NCBI GenBank assembly: GCA_018064565.1
Contig: JAGHVA010000052.1
Location: forward strand, 1 to 64,000
DNA length: 64,000 bases
Direction of reading: 5' to 3'
Source: Candidatus Colimorpha onthohippi
GTDB taxonomy: Bacteria; Bacteroidota; Bacteroidia; Bacteroidales; P3
Each line of letters opens with the position of its first letter. The first letter of the stretch is position 1. The notes under the pieces were generated by a model. The model made no database searches. It was not told where the DNA came from and saw only the letters and a list, made by a program, of their open reading frames with translations. The translations under genes were made by a program, and so were the position numbers. Shown here piece by piece: positions 38,201 to 45,196 of this stretch.

Positions 38201-38757
38201 TAGCGTATGTTTATTTGCTCCCACGCGTCTTCAATCGTAGCGTTGGCATCGGCGGGGTTCTTCAGCTCCATGATGCAGACGGGCATTCCGTTCACATATA
38301 GCAGCACGTCGGGACGGCGGTTCTTTGTCACGCCGTTGTTGAGGTACTCCACCGTGAACTGGTTGACCACGCGGAAGATATTGATGTTTTCCTTTTGCGG
38401 GTTGTCCAAACAGCCGAAGTCGATAAGGCTGACGGTCGTCGGGCAGCCCTCCTTATCGACGGCAGGCACTCCGTTCACCATCCAGCGATAGACCTTGTGC
38501 AGAGTGGCAAAATCCGTGTCGGCGCCGACCAGCCTGACGTTATCAGCTATGCGTTGCAACTCCTCGACCGCCACGTTCGTGTGGTTGTTTTTCAGGAACT
38601 GGAGCAGGTCGTCCATATAGAGCACCTCCTTCCGGTTGTCTCTTTGTATGGAGTCGCCAAGCAGATACTGCCAACCCTCTCTTTCAAGTAAAGCGATAAG
38701 CGCGTTCTCATAGTCGCTCTCCACAAAGTGCCCGTCGATATTCTTTAACTTTGCCAT
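35206..38757 (-). CDS. hsdR: type I restriction enzyme, R subunit
   Basis: This 1183-residue protein has an N-terminal PD-(D/E)xK nuclease core (D150 in RRPDVLLYV, and E164-x-K166 in CIMELKNP), a superfamily 2 translocase with Walker A GATGCGKT at 308-315 and DEAH at 418-421, further helicase motifs (FVGFTGTPI; MWITGFDVECLTYMYND; QTISRTNRKYPGKEYG), and a long helical C-terminus that binds the MTase. It cleaves unmodified DNA with HsdM/HsdS. All motifs are intact. The first 20 codons are repeated almost exactly in a stub at 39317-39372. Confidence 0.94.
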   Translation of the reverse strand: MAKLKNIDGHFVESDYENALIALLEREGWQYLLGDSIQRDNRKEVLYMDDLLQFLKNNHTNVAVEELQRIADNVRLVGADTDFATLHKVYRWMVNGVPAVDKEGCPTTVSLIDFGCLDNPQKENINIFRVVNQFTVEYLNNGVTKNRRPDVLLYVNGMPVCIMELKNPADANATIEDAWEQINIRYWRDIPGLLHYCPLACISDGVKTRLGTVRTPYEHFYAWRRVENGDKCGTLPFDELAAMVKGVYRPERFLEIFRDYVYFQDTDFDSDEREIVCRYPQFFATRLLRESVVKSVKTRSGKGGTYFGATGCGKTYTMAFLARQLSLRCAAEIGSPTILMIVDRDDLQSQGAKLFTKSTEFLGLGEVSVVPSRKALRRELSLRDSGGFFICTIQKFCDRKDDPIGLINNRSNIICFSDEAHRTQIEGSRRIQFSEDADENMRAMISKPYAKVLREALPNATFVGFTGTPIAETYQTFGDEIDRYTMDQAVADNITVPIKYHPRIAKVLLNQEKAKEIEAYYAKCADEGSTKEDITRSKKAMSSLEVILGESDRLEKLAVDIHDHYVSSVANDPDRVQKAMIVCSNRKIAYDLLMKFKAHYPEWFVERKTPAGANVSSEELRRLKEMPTIAMVASVGSNDEERMYNYLGGVRNDKRTEALDAAFKQVHSNFRIVIVVDMWITGFDVECLTYMYNDKPLQKHSLIQTISRTNRKYPGKEYGLIVDYIGIRDQMIEARKMYGGDNSVALTKDDIEQATLIFREHLEILKTLFVNYDLKPFLNPETDPATRYTLLAKAAEFVFSSNESFTPVGKDGAEAMAESEMAVDAVESVQPSNTSLNSVSDDGKKTKKVSFKTYFLQYVKRMRKAYDLCQPSGELGEEESALAQCFMAIAGMVYKMNGTDAPDTDTMNRRVAKMVEEALKYNKVESILEEGEEMDIFGPEFTERLEDIKMPATKLEMLIKLLRKQITEYGKVNQVASKKFQEMLENTIQIYHDRRKFLSEEEAGETQETTAESIIKNATEQALNILKAMQADRESFRKLGLTFEEKAFYDILIHLRDTNNFEYGEDKIVDGIVVNDKCKSLARKVREIIDAKSAFADWLNNQRVRDDLKYKIKICLVKNGYPPQYTSEVFKDVMEQVENFKENEDIDYRDANPIPSPTTSGLYTVEEEYEIYKVADEPLPLKE
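38690..38745 (-). repeat. 56-bp direct repeat, copy within the hsdR 5' end
   Basis: Fifty-five of 56 bases match 39317-39372 in the same orientation (one C/A difference). It encodes HsdR residues 5-23 and part of the next. See the stub at 39238-39390. Confidence 0.85.
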
Positions 38758-38859
38758 TATGATGATTATTTTTCTTCTTCAAATTCGTCAATATCACGTA
38801 TTACTCGTTGATACTTTTACGCTCAATGTAACGGTTGTTGAAAAACGAACTTTATCATA

Positions 38860-39162
38860 TTATTTCTTGATAATAACCCAGTGTCCATCTTTGCGACCGC
38901 CTTCACGAGCGAGAATGCCCATTTCTTTGAGTATAAAAATATCCTTTTTAATCGTCCTTTGCGAAACAGATTCCTTTTCCGAAATCTTTTCCGAAATCTT
39001 TTGGGAAGTTAAAGTGCAATCGTTATGGATGAGATGTAATATAAGTTGCTGTCTTTTAGATAATACGCAAAATATTTCTTTTGGGAAGTCTTTTGGGAAA
39101 TCCTTTCTGAAATCATCGTCCTTATTATATGTAGTGCGTAACGATGTTATTTCATAGGGCAA
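38860..39162 (-). CDS. winged-helix fragment (AlbA_2/HATPase-type C-terminal region)
   Basis: This frame of 100 residues begins with TTG at 39162 and has no ATG near the start. It contains low-complexity DFRKDFPKDFPKEI, then a winged-helix segment (LSKRQQLILHLIHNDCTLTSQKISEKISEKESVSQRTIKKDI, ILKEMGILAREGGRKDGHWVIIKK). The DNA-binding end of AlbA_2/HATPase_c_4 putative regulators looks like this, with the low-complexity (K/E)xF-type linker ahead of it, so this may be the C-terminal remnant of a larger gene. Alternatively it is a small regulator of the RM locus. It lies between the two copies of the 56-bp direct repeat. An in-frame 16-codon acidic tail (KYQRVIRDIDEFEEEK) follows between it and hsdR and may be more gene debris. 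Confidence 0.5.
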   Translation of the reverse strand: MPYEITSLRTTYNKDDDFRKDFPKDFPKEIFCVLSKRQQLILHLIHNDCTLTSQKISEKISEKESVSQRTIKKDIFILKEMGILAREGGRKDGHWVIIKK

Positions 39163-39237
39163 GGTAAATCCCTAATGACCACGTCAAGGATGAATGCTAC
39201 TTGACTAAGAGTATCAAGATTTGGTTCTGAAAACCAG

Positions 39238-39390
39238 TCATTCCTCGAACTGGTTGTCTCTGTTTTGTGTAATGCTCTTGTTTCCACTCATTTTTTTAGT
39301 GCATTTTATCTTTGGAAAAGCGATAAGCGCGTTCTCATAGTCGCTCTCCACAAAGTGCACGTCGATATTCTTCAGTTTATTCTTCAGCAT
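39238..39390 (-). pseudogene. hsdR 5' stub
   Basis: The ATG at 39390 overlaps the stop of the RloC-like gene in ATGCTGA. The frame reads MLKNKLKNIDVHFVESDY and continues to ALIA, which is the HsdR N-terminus with a few changes, and then turns into 26 unrelated residues before TGA at 39238. The first part is the 56-bp repeat (39317-39372, 55/56 identical to 38690-38745). This is best explained as the original start of hsdR, once translationally coupled to the upstream gene, cut off by the insertion of the following 627-bp unit. Confidence 0.8.
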
Positions 39391-41657
39391 TGCGAGACAT
39401 TATTATAGCATCCAATTTTACTCATTTTATTATAATGCTCCTCATAACCAGCTAATTTAAATACTTCTTGAAATGCTTCTTGAAATGAAGCATAATCAAA
39501 GTCTTTCATATCATATATGTTTATATTATCTGAATGTGATTCACGATTAATATATCGATAGAATGCTTGAAACTTTATATTTTCTTTGAAATCTTTTTTT
39601 TGGAAAACCTCGTTTAATGCATTATTCATAATAAACCCAAAGAAATAATCTATTATATTTCTCATGCAATTTGCAATTAATGCAGGCTGGCTATTTTTAT
39701 CATTTACTACAGACCAATACATTTGATAGTCATTTTGTATTTCACTATACTTCATCGGAACAAAGGAACTCCCTTTGGTAGTTTTTACTATTCGGAATAG
39801 GTGAAATTCCTTTTCGAGCTCCTTTTCTTGTTCTTCTTCTTTTAATCTTTTTATATTTTTACAAGGAGATTTTGCTAATTCATAGAAAAAATACAAATTG
39901 TGTGTCAAAACAAATATCTGCTCATATTTCTTAGAAGACGAAAAGAATTCTTCTTTAATTAAAACTCCAACGTTAAAGACAAAAATATGAGACAGACTTG
40001 AAATAGGGTCATCTATAATGACTATTTTCTTTTTGTTCGTTGATTTAGAATCATCTTTCCCCTTGCATTCTTCAATAAAATAAAGAAAACTGATAATCAT
40101 TTTTTCACCTTCGCTTAAAGAGTCAAAAATATTATCACCTTCATCCTTCGAACGAACCAATTTATACTCTGCTTTCTCTTCATTGTATTTAATGATATTA
40201 AAACTATCTATTCCAAGTTCAAGCAAGCGATTATTGATGTTATTAACAGCATCCTCAATGTTAGAAACCAGTTTAGATTGTTCCGTTATTATTTTGTCTT
40301 GCTTTTTTATTTTCTCAACAATCTCTGATATTTCTTCCTCAATTTTTTGCTGCTTTTTATCAAAATTTTTTTCATCATCCTGAAAACCTTCGAGAGTTGT
40401 GTCGTATTGTAGTCGTATATTTTCCCAGAAAATTTTCTTTAGACTTTCTAATGTTTCATCTTTCTTTTCGATTTTTGAATTAAATTCATTTATTCTGTCA
40501 TTTGCTAATTTAATAATAGCATTAAGAGAGTTAAATTCATTTGTTACAGGATCCAATTCAACATGTTTACTGGGGGTATCTATTTTTGATTTTATAATGG
40601 TCAGATTATTTTTTAATACGGATTTGAAATTCAGCAAAGCAGCATTATAAGAGTCAGAAAGATCTTTTAGAAAATCATTCTGAGCAAATGCATGATCCTC
40701 AATAATATTGTCGATTTGTTGATTGTAGTTTCCATATATTATTTGTAATTGTTGCTTGTCTTGTTCATAAGACTTATCAAAGCAGGCTTTTAATTCGGTA
40801 ATTATATGCTCTTTGTTTATTTGTTGCTGGCAGAATGGACAGTATGCTGGTTCCTGTTGGCTTTCAACATAATTAAGACCAGCATTTACCCAATCACTAT
40901 TTTTAAGTTGTTCGATTAGAGTTGAAAATGTAGAATTGTTACTTCCAACAATTTCTTTTTTCAAAAGATTTAATTCTTGGTCTGATAAACCTGTAAAGAA
41001 CACCACCATTAGAGGGTTTATTCTTGTTACATTATTGTCTAAAAGAGTAGATAGTTCTTTCTGTATATTCTCAATGCTTTTACTTGGTGCTGTTTGAGGT
41101 TTTGGAAGACTAAGTACATAGTTAAAGAGGTCTTCTTTATTCCTCTTTAAACCAGTGAAAAATTGATCGGTATTCCTTTCTCCTCCAGTATAATCTTTCT
41201 TTATTTGCCATATTGCATTTACAGCAGTAGTTTTTTTTCTATTAAAATCATTCTGAGAATTATTCTTTTCATCTTCTTTTGATTTCTTTAAGATGTCAAG
41301 TCTGGCTTTCTCTTCATTCGCCTTATCAATATTCCCTTTAGCAGTAGCATTTCCTTGAGACAGTGAGAATATACCTTTCAATGTGGGACTCTGGTAAAAG
41401 TTTTCTTTCACCCATTTCTCATTATACACGAGTATTTGTTCGTCTGAAGACAATTTCATATTGTTTTCAGAATTATCTGTTTCAATGGAACAGTCTCTGA
41501 ATTTTTCATCGTGAGAAACAATATTCCTGAGGAACTCAGAAAATGTACTTTTCCCTGTTCCGTTTAATCCATAAATCAGATTAACCTTTTTATCTGTATA
41601 TAAAGATGTTGCTTCTTTAAAGCAAGCAACATCTTTAAATGAAATTTTGTTTATCAT
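39384..41657 (-). CDS. RloC/PrrC-like ATPase, putative anticodon nuclease
   Basis: From the ATG at 41657 (MINKISFKDV) this encodes 757 residues. The ATPase head has Walker A GLNGTGKST at 30-38, an ABC signature (LSEGEK) and Walker B (KIVIIDDPISSL). The middle is long coiled coil interrupted by C273-P-F-C276 (AYCPFCQQQ), a Rad50-type zinc hook. Near the C-terminus R666-x3-D670 and, 38 residues on, H708 (RESHSDN) match in spacing the Arg-x3-Glu...His catalytic triad of PrrC/RloC tRNases, but with Asp for Glu. RloC is a PrrC relative of about this size with the CxxC hook. It overlaps hsdS by ATGA and sits between hsdS and hsdR, as prrC does in E. coli. The AT-rich composition differs strongly from hsdM and hsdR. 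The activity is inferred, not shown. Confidence 0.75.
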   Translation of the reverse strand: MINKISFKDVACFKEATSLYTDKKVNLIYGLNGTGKSTFSEFLRNIVSHDEKFRDCSIETDNSENNMKLSSDEQILVYNEKWVKENFYQSPTLKGIFSLSQGNATAKGNIDKANEEKARLDILKKSKEDEKNNSQNDFNRKKTTAVNAIWQIKKDYTGGERNTDQFFTGLKRNKEDLFNYVLSLPKPQTAPSKSIENIQKELSTLLDNNVTRINPLMVVFFTGLSDQELNLLKKEIVGSNNSTFSTLIEQLKNSDWVNAGLNYVESQQEPAYCPFCQQQINKEHIITELKACFDKSYEQDKQQLQIIYGNYNQQIDNIIEDHAFAQNDFLKDLSDSYNAALLNFKSVLKNNLTIIKSKIDTPSKHVELDPVTNEFNSLNAIIKLANDRINEFNSKIEKKDETLESLKKIFWENIRLQYDTTLEGFQDDEKNFDKKQQKIEEEISEIVEKIKKQDKIITEQSKLVSNIEDAVNNINNRLLELGIDSFNIIKYNEEKAEYKLVRSKDEGDNIFDSLSEGEKMIISFLYFIEECKGKDDSKSTNKKKIVIIDDPISSLSHIFVFNVGVLIKEEFFSSSKKYEQIFVLTHNLYFFYELAKSPCKNIKRLKEEEQEKELEKEFHLFRIVKTTKGSSFVPMKYSEIQNDYQMYWSVVNDKNSQPALIANCMRNIIDYFFGFIMNNALNEVFQKKDFKENIKFQAFYRYINRESHSDNINIYDMKDFDYASFQEAFQEVFKLAGYEEHYNKMSKIGCYNNVSQC

Positions 41658-42787
41658 GATTCTTCCTCCTTTAAACTTCCCCGAATCAAGATGGGGCAGA
41701 TGTTTTTTAGTTGTTCTTTGAGCGCGTTCGCTATACGTTGGCGCTCGATATAACACTTGTGGATGTTGACTATCTCACGTTGAACTGAAATGTCTGGGAT
41801 TGGGATTGCTACCTCTTTCATGTCTTCCATTGTGAATACCTCTCGTGCACTTCCCCATGAATTGAAACGTGCGTAGCGGTCGAATTCTGGACGATTGAAA
41901 TACATAAATAGGTATTCGGGCAAAAGTTTTGAAGTGTCTTTGCTCTTGAAAGTAGTATATATGGAAGATACCAATAATGGTGCTTTGCCACGATTCAATG
42001 CTATAGCTATCTTATCACCTCTCCTTGAAGTGTCTGAAACATATACGAAAGTGTTTGTTCCTACAACCTTATAGGATGTAAGACTGACCCCATTCATGTC
42101 TGCTTTGGTGTCAATAAAGGATTTCTCTGTTGATAATCCTTTAACGCTATTAAGTTGTAATTGATTATCGCTATTCCTTTCGTCGCACACTTCAATGTAG
42201 TCGCCAATTTTCATTTTTTCATTTTCAGCCTTCAGTTTATCCAAGTACCCGTCGCAGACGAGTTTCAGTTCATCCGCTTTGCTTTGGTAGGCTGCGAGGT
42301 TTTGTTGCAGCGCCAAATAAACATCAACGTATTTGCGTTGCTGCTCGATGGGGGGAAGGGTGATCTCTATATCACAAAAATCTTCCCAAGAAAAAGTCTC
42401 CCTTGCACTGCCCCATGAATTGAAACGAGAATAACGGTCGAACTCTGGACGATTGAAATAGATGTATAAAAATTCAGGTATCAGTAAATCGAAACGGCTA
42501 CATCTGAAAGTCGTATAAATCGAAGAAATGAGAATGGAACAAGAATCGTTATTAAATGCAAGGGCGATCTTGCCTCCACGACGTGAGGTGTCTGGAACGT
42601 AAACAAAGTCTCTATAGTTTACTATTTTATAAGAATCTAAACTTACACCATCCATATTCGCTTTTGTGTTTATAAAGTTTTTCTCGGTAGAGATGCCCTT
42701 CACATCTTCAAGCGAATATTTACCCATAGAATTACGCTCATCTGTTAATTCTATCAGTTCCCCCAATTTATATTTTTTCATCGTCAT
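41654..42787 (-). CDS. hsdS: type I restriction specificity subunit with two near-identical TRDs
   Basis: This 377-residue protein has two target-recognition domains at about 3-145 and 191-333, joined by a helical conserved region (EQQRKYVDVYLALQQN) with a second helix near the C-terminus (SVQREIVNIHKCYIER). The TRDs are very similar to each other: TSRRG.KIA.A at 67-77 and 253-263, and YFNRPEFDRY-x-RFNSWGSARE at 110-130 and 296-316 differs in one residue (Ser/Ala). It sets the DNA sequence for methylation and cleavage. It overlaps the RloC-like gene by ATGA and follows the DUF1016 gene by 6 bp. Confidence 0.93.
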   Translation of the reverse strand: MTMKKYKLGELIELTDERNSMGKYSLEDVKGISTEKNFINTKANMDGVSLDSYKIVNYRDFVYVPDTSRRGGKIALAFNNDSCSILISSIYTTFRCSRFDLLIPEFLYIYFNRPEFDRYSRFNSWGSARETFSWEDFCDIEITLPPIEQQRKYVDVYLALQQNLAAYQSKADELKLVCDGYLDKLKAENEKMKIGDYIEVCDERNSDNQLQLNSVKGLSTEKSFIDTKADMNGVSLTSYKVVGTNTFVYVSDTSRRGDKIAIALNRGKAPLLVSSIYTTFKSKDTSKLLPEYLFMYFNRPEFDRYARFNSWGSAREVFTMEDMKEVAIPIPDISVQREIVNIHKCYIERQRIANALKEQLKNICPILIRGSLKEEES

Positions 42788-42793
42788 GCTTTT

Positions 42794-43225
42794 TCAGGTT
42801 TTCTTATTCGGCCGTAATAGGTCACCAACTTGGCGGCTAATTTGGTCAACGAGTCGTTGACCTTTTGCATCACATTCATTGTAAAATAGATACCAACGCT
42901 TCATGTATTTTACATTGGTAAGAGAAAAACCTGTAATATCAGGAAAAGACTGCTGCATATCGAGAGCGAAATGCTTTACGACTCCGGCACCCCAACGTTC
43001 TTCTGCCCGTAAAGTCACCAAATCTTTTCCAATGCTCCAATAGAATTCAAGCATTGTAGTGTTCACGCGAACAGATGCCGTTATCTGGCTTTGGCGAAAA
43101 CGTGCTTTAACATCTGCCAGCCATTCTACATACTCTTTGTCGGCTGTCATACCATCACGATATACAAACGATGGCTTTTCTGCGTTTTTACTCTCTTTCA
43201 TATACTTTTCCTTATTTGATTCCAT
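42794..43225 (-). CDS. DUF1016 N-terminal-domain protein
   Basis: This 143-residue protein has the N-terminal part of the DUF1016/YhcG family (VKARFRQSQITASVRVNTTML, FYWSIGKDLVTLR, GAGVVKHFALDMQQSFPDITGFSLTNVKYMKRWYLFY) but ends where the C-terminal PD-(D/E)xK nuclease domain of full-length members (about 350 residues) would begin. It overlaps the 3' end of hsdM by 14 bp from the ATG at 43225; an internal ATG at 43201 is an alternative. Short DUF1016_N proteins beside HsdS are seen in other Bacteroidota RM loci. It may be a small accessory subunit, or a truncated gene. Confidence 0.75.
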   Translation of the reverse strand: MESNKEKYMKESKNAEKPSFVYRDGMTADKEYVEWLADVKARFRQSQITASVRVNTTMLEFYWSIGKDLVTLRAEERWGAGVVKHFALDMQQSFPDITGFSLTNVKYMKRWYLFYNECDAKGQRLVDQISRQVGDLLRPNKKT

Positions 43226-44822
43226 ACCCGATGCCCTTGAACGCCTCCTCGAGCATTTTTTGCGATTCTTTTTCGCGCTGCATCAACTCTTTCATCTCTT
43301 GCTGGATGCGGGCCATCTCTTTGGGGTAGTCTATCTCCATGTCATGATCGACGAACTCGATGTACTTGCTCGGCACCAACGTCCAGTTGTTGGACTCTAT
43401 CTCCTGGATTCCCACGCTGCGGTATAACTCAGGTTCTGCAAAATCCTTCCCGTCGGTCCCTACCGCCTGCCACTGGTGGTAGATGTCGGCCACGCGCTGA
43501 ATCTGCTCGGTGACGAGGCGTACTTTCTTCTTCTGCTCGCCTTTGACTGCGTTGTCGGTCCACCCACGCAGATCCATAAAGAGTATCTCGTGTTCTCGGT
43601 TGCGGAGCTCGCGTCCATGGTACTTGCCGCCCTTCTTGTTTAGGTTGAGGATCCAGAAGGTTACGCTGATGTCGGTGGTGATGAACAGTTCCCGGGGCAG
43701 GATGATGATGGCCTCCACCTTGTCGTTCGCTATCAGCCTCTTGCGTATTTCGAGCGCGTCGGTGTCGCCGAGCGCGCCGTTGGCCAACAAGAACCCCGCC
43801 ACACCCGAAAGCGGCTTGAGGTGGGAAAGCATGTGGAGAATCCACGCATAGTTGGCGTTGCTCTCCGGCGGAGTGACGTAGTCCGTCCACCGCGAGTCAT
43901 CCTTCAGGTTGTCATTCCACCAGCCTTTCAGGTTGAACGGTGGGTTGGCCATGATATAGTCGAAGTACAGGCCCTTGTGCAAGTCGTTGGTGAAGGTGGA
44001 GTCGCTTTCGGAGCCCAGGTTATGGCTGATGCCGCGCAGGGCGAGGTTCATCTTTGCCAAGCGGTAGGTGGCGGCCTCCTTCTCTTGGCCATATACGTTG
44101 ATGTGGCTGATGTCGCCCTGTCGGGCTTCCACCAGTTCGGCGCTTTGTATGAACATGCCGCCGGAGCCGCAACATGGGTCGTAGAGGGTTCCGTCGAAAG
44201 GCTCGATGACGGTGGCTATCAGCTGCACCACATCGTGAGGCGTGTAGAACTCGCCCTCCTCCTTCGTGGCGTTTACGGCAAACTCTTTCAGGAAGTACTC
44301 ATACACGCGGCCTATCAGGTCTTTCTCTTCGCCAAAGGTCTTGTGGCTAATCTTGTTAACCTCATCCACAATCTTCTTCATGTCGTTGGCACCGAGATTG
44401 CGTTGGGTGAATGTGCCTTCCACGAAACAGCCTTTTAGCGTGGGGTGCGTTTCGCCAATGCTTCGCAGCGCCGTGTCGAGCGCCACGTTCAGTTGGGGTG
44501 CTGCCGTGTTGATGATTGTGGACCAGCGAGCCTCTACGGGCAAGTCGAAGGTGCCATCGGCGAAAGTGGCGTCATCGAAGAAGGCCTTGACAATCTCCTC
44601 GTCGTCGGGGTCAAGCCCTTCCGCAATCAGCCTCTGACGCAATGCCGCCACGCCATCCTCATATTTTTCGCCCATGAAACGGAGGAACACAAGGGTCAGC
44701 ATCATGTCGCGCTTTTCGAAGAACGAGCCGGAGTTCTTTGCCTGCCTCAAGATATCCCTGCATTTGAAAAGGATGGCTTCGAGGTTTAGGGTTTCTTCTT
44801 TCTTAGTTGCTTTCTTTGCCAT
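43212..44822 (-). CDS. hsdM: type I restriction-modification methyltransferase subunit
   Basis: This 536-residue protein has the N-terminal HsdM helical domain, an AdoMet-binding stretch (DPCCGSGGMF at 215-224) and the N6-adenine catalytic motif NPPF at 293-296. It methylates adenine in the target set by HsdS and forms the core of the restriction complex. It is the first gene of the RM operon on the minus strand. The sequence is visibly more GC-rich than the flanking genome. No clear -7 box lies upstream. Confidence 0.95.
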   Translation of the reverse strand: MAKKATKKEETLNLEAILFKCRDILRQAKNSGSFFEKRDMMLTLVFLRFMGEKYEDGVAALRQRLIAEGLDPDDEEIVKAFFDDATFADGTFDLPVEARWSTIINTAAPQLNVALDTALRSIGETHPTLKGCFVEGTFTQRNLGANDMKKIVDEVNKISHKTFGEEKDLIGRVYEYFLKEFAVNATKEEGEFYTPHDVVQLIATVIEPFDGTLYDPCCGSGGMFIQSAELVEARQGDISHINVYGQEKEAATYRLAKMNLALRGISHNLGSESDSTFTNDLHKGLYFDYIMANPPFNLKGWWNDNLKDDSRWTDYVTPPESNANYAWILHMLSHLKPLSGVAGFLLANGALGDTDALEIRKRLIANDKVEAIIILPRELFITTDISVTFWILNLNKKGGKYHGRELRNREHEILFMDLRGWTDNAVKGEQKKKVRLVTEQIQRVADIYHQWQAVGTDGKDFAEPELYRSVGIQEIESNNWTLVPSKYIEFVDHDMEIDYPKEMARIQQEMKELMQREKESQKMLEEAFKGIGYGIK

Positions 44823-44946
44823 GTCGATAATTCTTATAATGTGTCTTATTTTATAACAATGCTTACTCGTTCCCTATCTAACAAGTCAGCATAGTAGAAG
44901 CAAGCTTTCACTATGCCGAGTATTATCGATAAAGAGTTATCCAGTG

Positions 44947-45072
44947 TTACCTTGGATAGACTTTTTGCCTTTCAAACCAAGTTGAAACGACCTTTGTAGT
45001 ATGACTATCAACCTGTTTACAGCCACTAAGCATACCTAATCCGACAATGAACATCGTAACGGTGATAATCAA
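44947..45072 (-). CDS. possible small lipoprotein in the gap before hsdM
   Basis: The 374-bp gap at 44823-45196 holds no full gene, but a minus-strand frame from TTG at 45072 (or ATG at 45054) to TAA at 44947 encodes 41 (or 35) residues. Its hydrophobic start (MFIVGLGMLSGC) ends in a perfect LSGC lipobox, followed by KQVDSHTTKVVSTWFERQKVYPR. The region upstream in frame is also hydrophobic (KQFFLIITVT) but meets a stop before any ATG. It could be a real small lipoprotein or the remnant of one. Confidence 0.35.
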   Translation of the reverse strand: MIITVTMFIVGLGMLSGCKQVDSHTTKVVSTWFERQKVYPR

Positions 45073-45196
45073 AAAAAACTGTTTGTTATACTTCTCAATA
45101 TGCTATAAATTAGCTTAATTGCAAATACCAATTGACACCAAAAACAACCTCACAAAAAATATGTTTATCATTGAAATTAGCCAGACCTGCTTATAG

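Noticed and set aside
39384..41657. SMC, RecN or plain Rad50-type repair ATPase
   Set aside because: The single CxxC hook and ATPase head alone would fit, but the C-terminal Arg...His motif and the position between hsdS and hsdR fit RloC/PrrC better.
43821..44438. A 205-codon open frame on the plus strand
   Set aside because: It lies wholly antisense to the HsdM catalytic region, with no family features.
33918..44822. Integrative element with transposase or integrase at the RM locus
   Set aside because: No integrase, transposase, tRNA target or clear terminal inverted repeats were found at either boundary.
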